Of a stretch of 64,000 bases of DNA, positions 59,222 to 64,000 are shown one piece after another. Source of the DNA: Impatiens glandulifera (Eukaryota; Streptophyta; Magnoliopsida; Ericales; Balsaminaceae). Position numbers and translations under genes: made by a program. The stretch spans positions 22,918,117 to 22,982,116 of the forward strand of contig NC_061866.1 of NCBI RefSeq assembly GCF_907164915.1. The letters run 5' to 3'. Each line of letters starts with the position of its first letter. Within the stretch, counting starts at the first letter, position 1. The notes below the pieces were generated by a model, which made no database searches, was not told the origin of the DNA, and was given only the letters and a program-made list of their open reading frames with translations.

Positions 59222-59250
59222 CTCGTGCAAATGCACGGGATACATTCTAG
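59222..59250 (+). other. Helitron 3' terminal hairpin and CTAG end
   Basis: Eight-pair stem (one G-T pair) 59222-59229 with 59232-59239, seven bases, then CTAG. This is the termination signal of rolling-circle Helitrons. Confidence 0.88.
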
Positions 59251-61090
59251 TTTATTTAATGTTGTTGAAATTAAAATTTTAAATTTTGTATTGCGGGTTC
59301 ATCTATTAGATAAGTTGTTAAAGTATAATTAATTGTAAACATTTTCTATTTGCAAAGTCATTTAATATTTACTATAAATGGTGTAATATCATATGTTGTA
59401 AGATATTTTTTTATCTCAAAATATACATCTTCAAGTACATACATGCAGTACACAATCTTCTACTACTCTTTTATCTTCTTTCTTCTCTAATCAATTATCT
59501 TGTTTTATTAATCTCTAAGTATATATGTCTGACAAAATAAAGAAAAAAAGGAAAACACGTAGAAAAAAGTTTAGGAAATTTAGCGATATTCTTTCCATCG
59601 CTACGAGACGAGACGTATATATGTATGAGCTTAAACCCACTCCTTATAAATATTTTTTAATATATTATTAGTGAAAAGGTCTAATATAATTTTGTTATAC
59701 TTTAATGGAGATAAGAAAGATGATCAACTATTAAAAGAAAGAAAACTATGCCTATTAGATTTATAGTGCTAGATATTTGTTAGATAAACTCTCTTCAACT
59801 ATCTAATGCAACAATTTGTAATTTACTATTTTTTATTTATATGATTATATGATTATATATATTATGTTCTTTAATTTGATATTTATTTTTAAATTTTTGG
59901 TTGACATAAAAGTCAAAGTTTAGATTTTTAATTTTTGAAGGCATATACGAAGATAGTATAAATTATTAATTCAAATATTTTTTTTGATAGGTGTATTATG
60001 ATTAAGATGAGATTTTTATTCTAAGTTCTCATGTATCAAAAAAATGATTAAGATGATATTTAAGGATAAATTTTGTAAATAATTTTTGTTTTATAAATAG
60101 ATACTATCCTAAATGGTCAATGGAGAGGTAAATATGTTTATTTTTGTAATAGTTTGTATATATGAGACAAACAAAATAATTATTTATCCCATAATTTTCT
60201 ATTATTTTTTGTTATGAAATATTTAACTATAAATTTCAAAGTGTTAAAATTCTTTTATTGTTATTTTTTATCTCTTTTTTTAGTTATAGTTCATGAATTT
60301 GTCCTTGGACAATTCTATTGTGAGGTATACCTCAAATATTATTAAAGCCTTTATTGTGCAACATTATTTGTGTATTAAAATATTTGATTAAAAATGTCAA
60401 ATATTAAATTTCACGATTACTAGAACATAACATTTTCATCGAAAAATGTAATTGCTGTCGTCGTTCAATCGTTACATTTTAATTGTCACAACATGCGATA
60501 ACAAAATTACATAAAGGATGTACTGAGCTGAAACTCAATTTTTTTTTACCTTTTACCTATTAAGTCTATATATTGTAAGATTTTAAAAAGACAAAAATTT
60601 AAGTTAGGTTCTCTCCAATTATTTATTATTTTTTTTATATTGATAATTTTTCAAACCCACTCTATCTATTATTCCTGGATTCGTACCTATCACTACTAAA
60701 GACAATAAACACATGATACAAAATCATGTACTATTTCCCACGGTATGACAATCATTTTTTTAGTTTACGAAGATCCATGAGGAAGAAGACTGCAATGCAA
60801 CAGCAACAATCACGGATATAATAGTTAGAGTTTCTACTGGATTTTTAGCATTCAAATTACTATTTTTAGCATGTGAAGTCAAATTTTATACTAAAAGGAT
60901 TCTCATTCGTTTTGCGTTTACTTTTCTATTCTTCCTCTACTTTATGCACATAAGATGTTTGATAAATGTTTTGTGTGACGAATTAATGCTCTTATGATGT
61001 AGAACCTTGAACTTAGACTTGAGAGATAGGAACAATAAAAATTGAAAGGATAATTATCAGGATTCTGTTCCTAAATTTGATCTTCTTCAA
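59251..61090. other. AT-rich DNA without recognisable genes
   Basis: About 1.8 kb of A/T-rich sequence. Short open stretches lack similarity to anything I know. Confidence 0.45.
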
Positions 61091-61094
61091 GGAG

Positions 61095-61280
61095 ATTTGC
61101 TTGGTAGATGGAGTTCCTTTTAATTTTATATTTGGAGATTCATTGGCTGATGTGATGAACAACAACTACATTATCTATTTTCTAAAGCTAACTATGATCC
61201 GTTTAGAATTGATCTTGGAGATCCAACCGAAAGATATAAAATTCCAGAAATATAGTCGACATAATAGGCATCCACTGTCT
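61095..61280 (+). pseudogene. GDSL esterase/lipase N-terminal fragment
   Basis: Reads VPFNFIFGDSLADVMNNNYI, then after a one-base shift SKANYDPFRIDLGDPTERY. This matches the start of plant GDSL lipases (F-x-FGDSL-x-D-x-GNNN, A-N-Y-x-P-x-G-I-D-F, P-T-G-R-F). The nucleophile Ser in GDSL is present, but Gly before NNN is replaced by Met and the rest of the enzyme is absent. Confidence 0.75.
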
Positions 61281-61900
61281 TCTTACAATAGACTAAGACA
61301 TTGAGTTATCGCGAGGCATAAATTTTCATTTTGGCATTCTCTTTAATTAACAAGACTAGCTATAAAAATGTATTTAGAAATGTATGAATTATGAATGGGG
61401 TCCGTCTTTTTCTTGATTCTCATTGTGTTCAATTTTTGGATTCTGACATGTTATATAAACGTTATTTGTAGTGCTTTCCTGAAATGAAACATTATGTCCA
61501 TGGAGTTTCTATAGTTTTGTTGGAATCAAACTCTGTTAAATCTTTTGACCACTTTAATAATATCATATTATGTATGGATGGATGAATGAATAATTTCATA
61601 TAATTATGAGCTTTTGACTTTATAATAATGGCTTCAGATCAACGGGATGATAGCAAATTCTTCATAGGTCATCCTAGCTCTGTCCCGAATACAACTACAC
61701 AAGTGAGATTACAGTTAACTGTCATATTCTATGTCCTTTTTTACTCTCATTTTTTCTGTCATATATTTATAGGGACATCAACTAAAGGACTAGATTGTTG
61801 CTCTAAATTACATACCGTGTAGTTCCAAATCTCAAGATAACCAGCTTCTAAATTTTTTTATTTTGTAACTCAATAATAATGTTTTGGCTAATAATTGATA
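61281..61900. other. Unassigned stretch between GDSL and PARP relics
   Basis: Contains short frames such as MASDQRDDSKFFIGHPSSVP (61628) that I cannot assign. The right end may include damaged upstream PARP exons. Confidence 0.35.
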
Positions 61901-62925
61901 TTTTGATGATAATGATGACAACCTGAATGAGAAGTATATGAAACTTCAATGTAACATTGATCCACTTCCAAATAACAGTGAAGATTATCATTTGGTTGAG
62001 AAGTATCTACACATAACTCATGCTCCTACACACATATTGGGATTCTTGCTTTCTCAAACTTTTCCTGAAATTAAGTCATTCCTCGCTATTCTCTATTTGC
62101 ATGCTTTTTTATGATGTGATTATAAGATTAAGCACAAGTATAAATTCTCAGGGTTGGATTCTTGAGCTTGAAGATGTTTTTTCTCTTGCTAGGGAGGGAG
62201 AATCCAAAAATTTTACACCTTAAAAGGGAAAACTAAAAAACAGAAGGCTCTTTTTGCACGGTTAGTACTATTTGAAAAAACTTATGATGCACTAACCTAG
62301 AAACTTATAGTAGAAATGTATTACATTCTACTGTCTCTTATTTAGAGATTGTTTATTTAAATATATATTTTTTTCGGAAATAACAACAAAAAAGTGGGTT
62401 ATTTAGGTTAAATAATCATCCTCTGTATTTTATATTTTAAAATGTCATAAAAAGTAGTAAGTTCTTTTTGGTAATGAGTTAATGATGAAGTGATTGATGA
62501 TGGAATAAGTTAGATTATTTTGGATTATATCCAAATAACCTTTTACCAAACAAGGCCTAGTGAAACTATATTGGCTATGATTCTTGTTCTTCTCTGCAGG
62601 TTCTAGACTAACAAATTTTGTGGGTATTCTTAGCCAACGACTTCGAATAGCTCCACCCGAGACTCGTGCAACTAGATACATAGTTTTCACTTTCCTATAC
62701 TTCATGTTTTTATATGCAAATAAATTTATAAAATACAATTGAAGTCATATCTTAAAGTAATTTTCTGTTATCTACAGTTTGGAGAAGGCAGTATATTTTG
62801 TGGATCTAGTGAGTAAAAGTGCTCAATATTGCTTTACTGATAAGAAAAATCCCGTGGGTCTTATTCTCTTAAGTGAAGTTGCTTTGGGGAGATCTATGAT
62901 CTGAAAAGTGGCTAAGGTGGAATTA
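61901..62925 (+). pseudogene. PARP1-like: PARP1-like catalytic-domain gene fragment
   Basis: PARP1 makes poly(ADP-ribose) at DNA breaks. Four exon-like blocks follow PARP order: [37 protein letters not shown] (61924-62034); WILELEDVFSLAREGESKNF (62158-62217) ending in a stop; [20 protein letters not shown] (about 62600-62660) behind a CAG acceptor; and [33 protein letters not shown] (about 62790-62890). The HGSRLTN start has lost its histidine context, GYMFGKG is broken, and the C-terminal catalytic end is missing. Stops and shifts show it is not functional. The FVGIL and [10 protein letters not shown] motifs point to PARP1 rather than PARP2. Confidence 0.85.
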
Positions 62926-64000
62926 TCTTCTTGTTTTCATTTACTACAAAATAATGAATAATCATATGGTGTTATTTAATGATGTGTGTATTATTTATAT
63001 CTTACAGGCATATGAGTGAGAAGAAATAAGAGCAAATGAATTAAGTTGTACTAAAATAGGAGTAGATGTTTTTTTTAAAAGAATTAATATTTCAAAGAAT
63101 TATTTATAGAAACTATAGAGCAATACTTTGTTATTTTGTTTCTAAGAATGTTTTTTTTATAATAAATTTGAACTTAGTTATTTGTTTTTTTATATCTTAC
63201 AGGCATACGAGTGAGAAGAAATGAGAACAAATGAGCTAAACTGTACTAAAATAGGAGTAGAGGTTTTTTTAAAAGAATTAATGTTTCAAAGAATTATTTA
63301 TAGAATGTATAGAGTAATACTTTGTTATTTTATTTCTATGAATATTTTTTATAATAAATTTGAACTTAATATTTTTAATAAACTGTTAGTTATTTGTTTT
63401 TTATATCTTACAAGCATATGAGTGAGAAGAATAAAAGCAAATGAGTTAAGCTGTACTAAAATAGGAGTAGAGGTTTTTTAAAAGAATTAATGTTTCAAAG
63501 AATTATTTATAGAAATTATAAAATAATACTTTGTTATTTTATTTCTAAGAATGTTTTTTTATAATAAATTTGAACTTAATATTTTTAATAAATTGTTGTT
63601 ATTTGTTTTTTATATCTTACAGGGGCATATGAGTGAGAAAAAATGAGAGCAAATGAGTTAAGCTGTACTAAAATAAGAGTAGAGATTTTTTAAAAGAATT
63701 AATGTTTCAAAGAATTATATATAAAAACTATAGAGTAATACTTTGTTATTTTGTTTTTAAGAATATTTTTTATAGTAAATTTGAATATAATATTTTTAAT
63801 AAATTGTTAGTTATTGGTTTTTTATATATCTTACAAGCATATGAGTGAGAAGAAATGAGAGCAAATGAGTTAAACTAATCTAAAATAGGAGAAGAGGTTT
63901 TTTAAAAGAATTAATGTTTCAAAGAATTATTTATAGAATGTATAGAGTAATAATACTTTGTTATTTTATTTCTAAGAATGTTTTTTTATAGTAAATTTGA
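62926..64000. repeat. Tandem repeat of about 210 bp, at least five copies, running off the window
   Basis: CTTACAGGCATATGAGTGAG or close forms occur at 63001, 63196, 63407, 63616 and 63830 (spacing 195, 211, 209, 214). Each unit then reads AAATGAG(A)GCAAATGAGTTAA, CTGTACTAAAATAGGAGTAG and AAAGAATTATTTATAGA. The start looks like a splice acceptor plus exon, and it comes right after the PARP relic, so the unit may have grown from a PARP intron/exon edge. Confidence 0.88.

Larger units (their letters stand above)
54542..59250 (+). mobile_element. Non-autonomous Helitron made of tandem 5' units
   Basis: Starts TCTATATATA after A (54541). Ends with hairpin CTCGTGCA-AA-TGCACGGG (59222-59239), then ATACATT and CTAG (59247-59250) followed by T: the classic plant Helitron 3' end in an A|T target without target duplication. 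No Rep/helicase is present. The inside is a tandem array of about ten units, each with (AT)n and AATGATGCTTAATTTTTAAAG near its start, and one solo LTR. Both ends are seen directly; the family is established knowledge. Confidence 0.85.

Noticed and set aside
59251..61090. Possible Helitron Rep/helicase downstream of the array
   Set aside because: Lies outside the CTAG end, and no Rep or helicase motif is readable.

Overview
This window looks like a transposon-dense, gene-poor stretch of a plant nuclear genome, most likely a eudicot. Reasons: plant-type LTR retrotransposons with initiator-Met-tRNA primer sites, a mudrA-like MULE, a CACTA element, a Helitron, introns with GT..AG borders, and relics of plant genes (a type I MADS-box gene, RNase H2 subunit A, PARP1-like, GDSL lipase). 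Base composition is strongly AT-rich, with several (AT)n runs. I see no bacterial features and no clearly intact single-copy host gene.

Layout. 1-3523: right part of a mudrA-type MULE (transposase on the minus strand, two single-base frame breaks). 3524-13742: segment D1, holding a 3.9 kb non-autonomous CACTA element that carries a captured gene fragment, a degenerate Ty3/gypsy element and a LINE remnant. 13743-16690: mostly AT-rich, with one GC-richer unexplained island. 16690-36175: arm A of a large inverted duplication (type I MADS-box pseudogene plus RNase H2A pseudogene), enlarged by two Copia elements; the first is itself split by a nested LTR element. 37280-43520: segment D2, a direct-orientation partner of D1 with a different deletion. 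43521-48534: damaged Copia element on the minus strand. 48540-53690: arm B, the inverted partner of arm A, without the Copia insertions. 53950-54200: a third partial MADS copy. 54542-59250: a Helitron built from about ten tandem 5' units, interrupted by a solo LTR. 59251-64000: AT-rich DNA with GDSL-lipase and PARP1-like relics and a 5-copy tandem array running off the edge.

How the parts relate. Arm B keeps the empty sites of both Copia insertions of arm A, so those insertions are absent from one arm and their 5-bp target duplications can be read directly. D1 and D2 have each lost a different block, so comparing them restores the order of events. The order for the 17-27 kb locus is: MADS/RNase H2A pair duplicated in inverse orientation, Copia inserted beside MADS copy A, then the LTR element inserted into the Copia reverse transcriptase.

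Most notable: the 1.2-1.9 kb LTR family present three times here carries a tRNA-Asp-like module with a good A box, and the Helitron tandem units carry a second, different tRNA-like module. These are separate repeat families that have each absorbed a Pol III-promoter-like sequence. All functional statements are by-eye homology; no database search was run.
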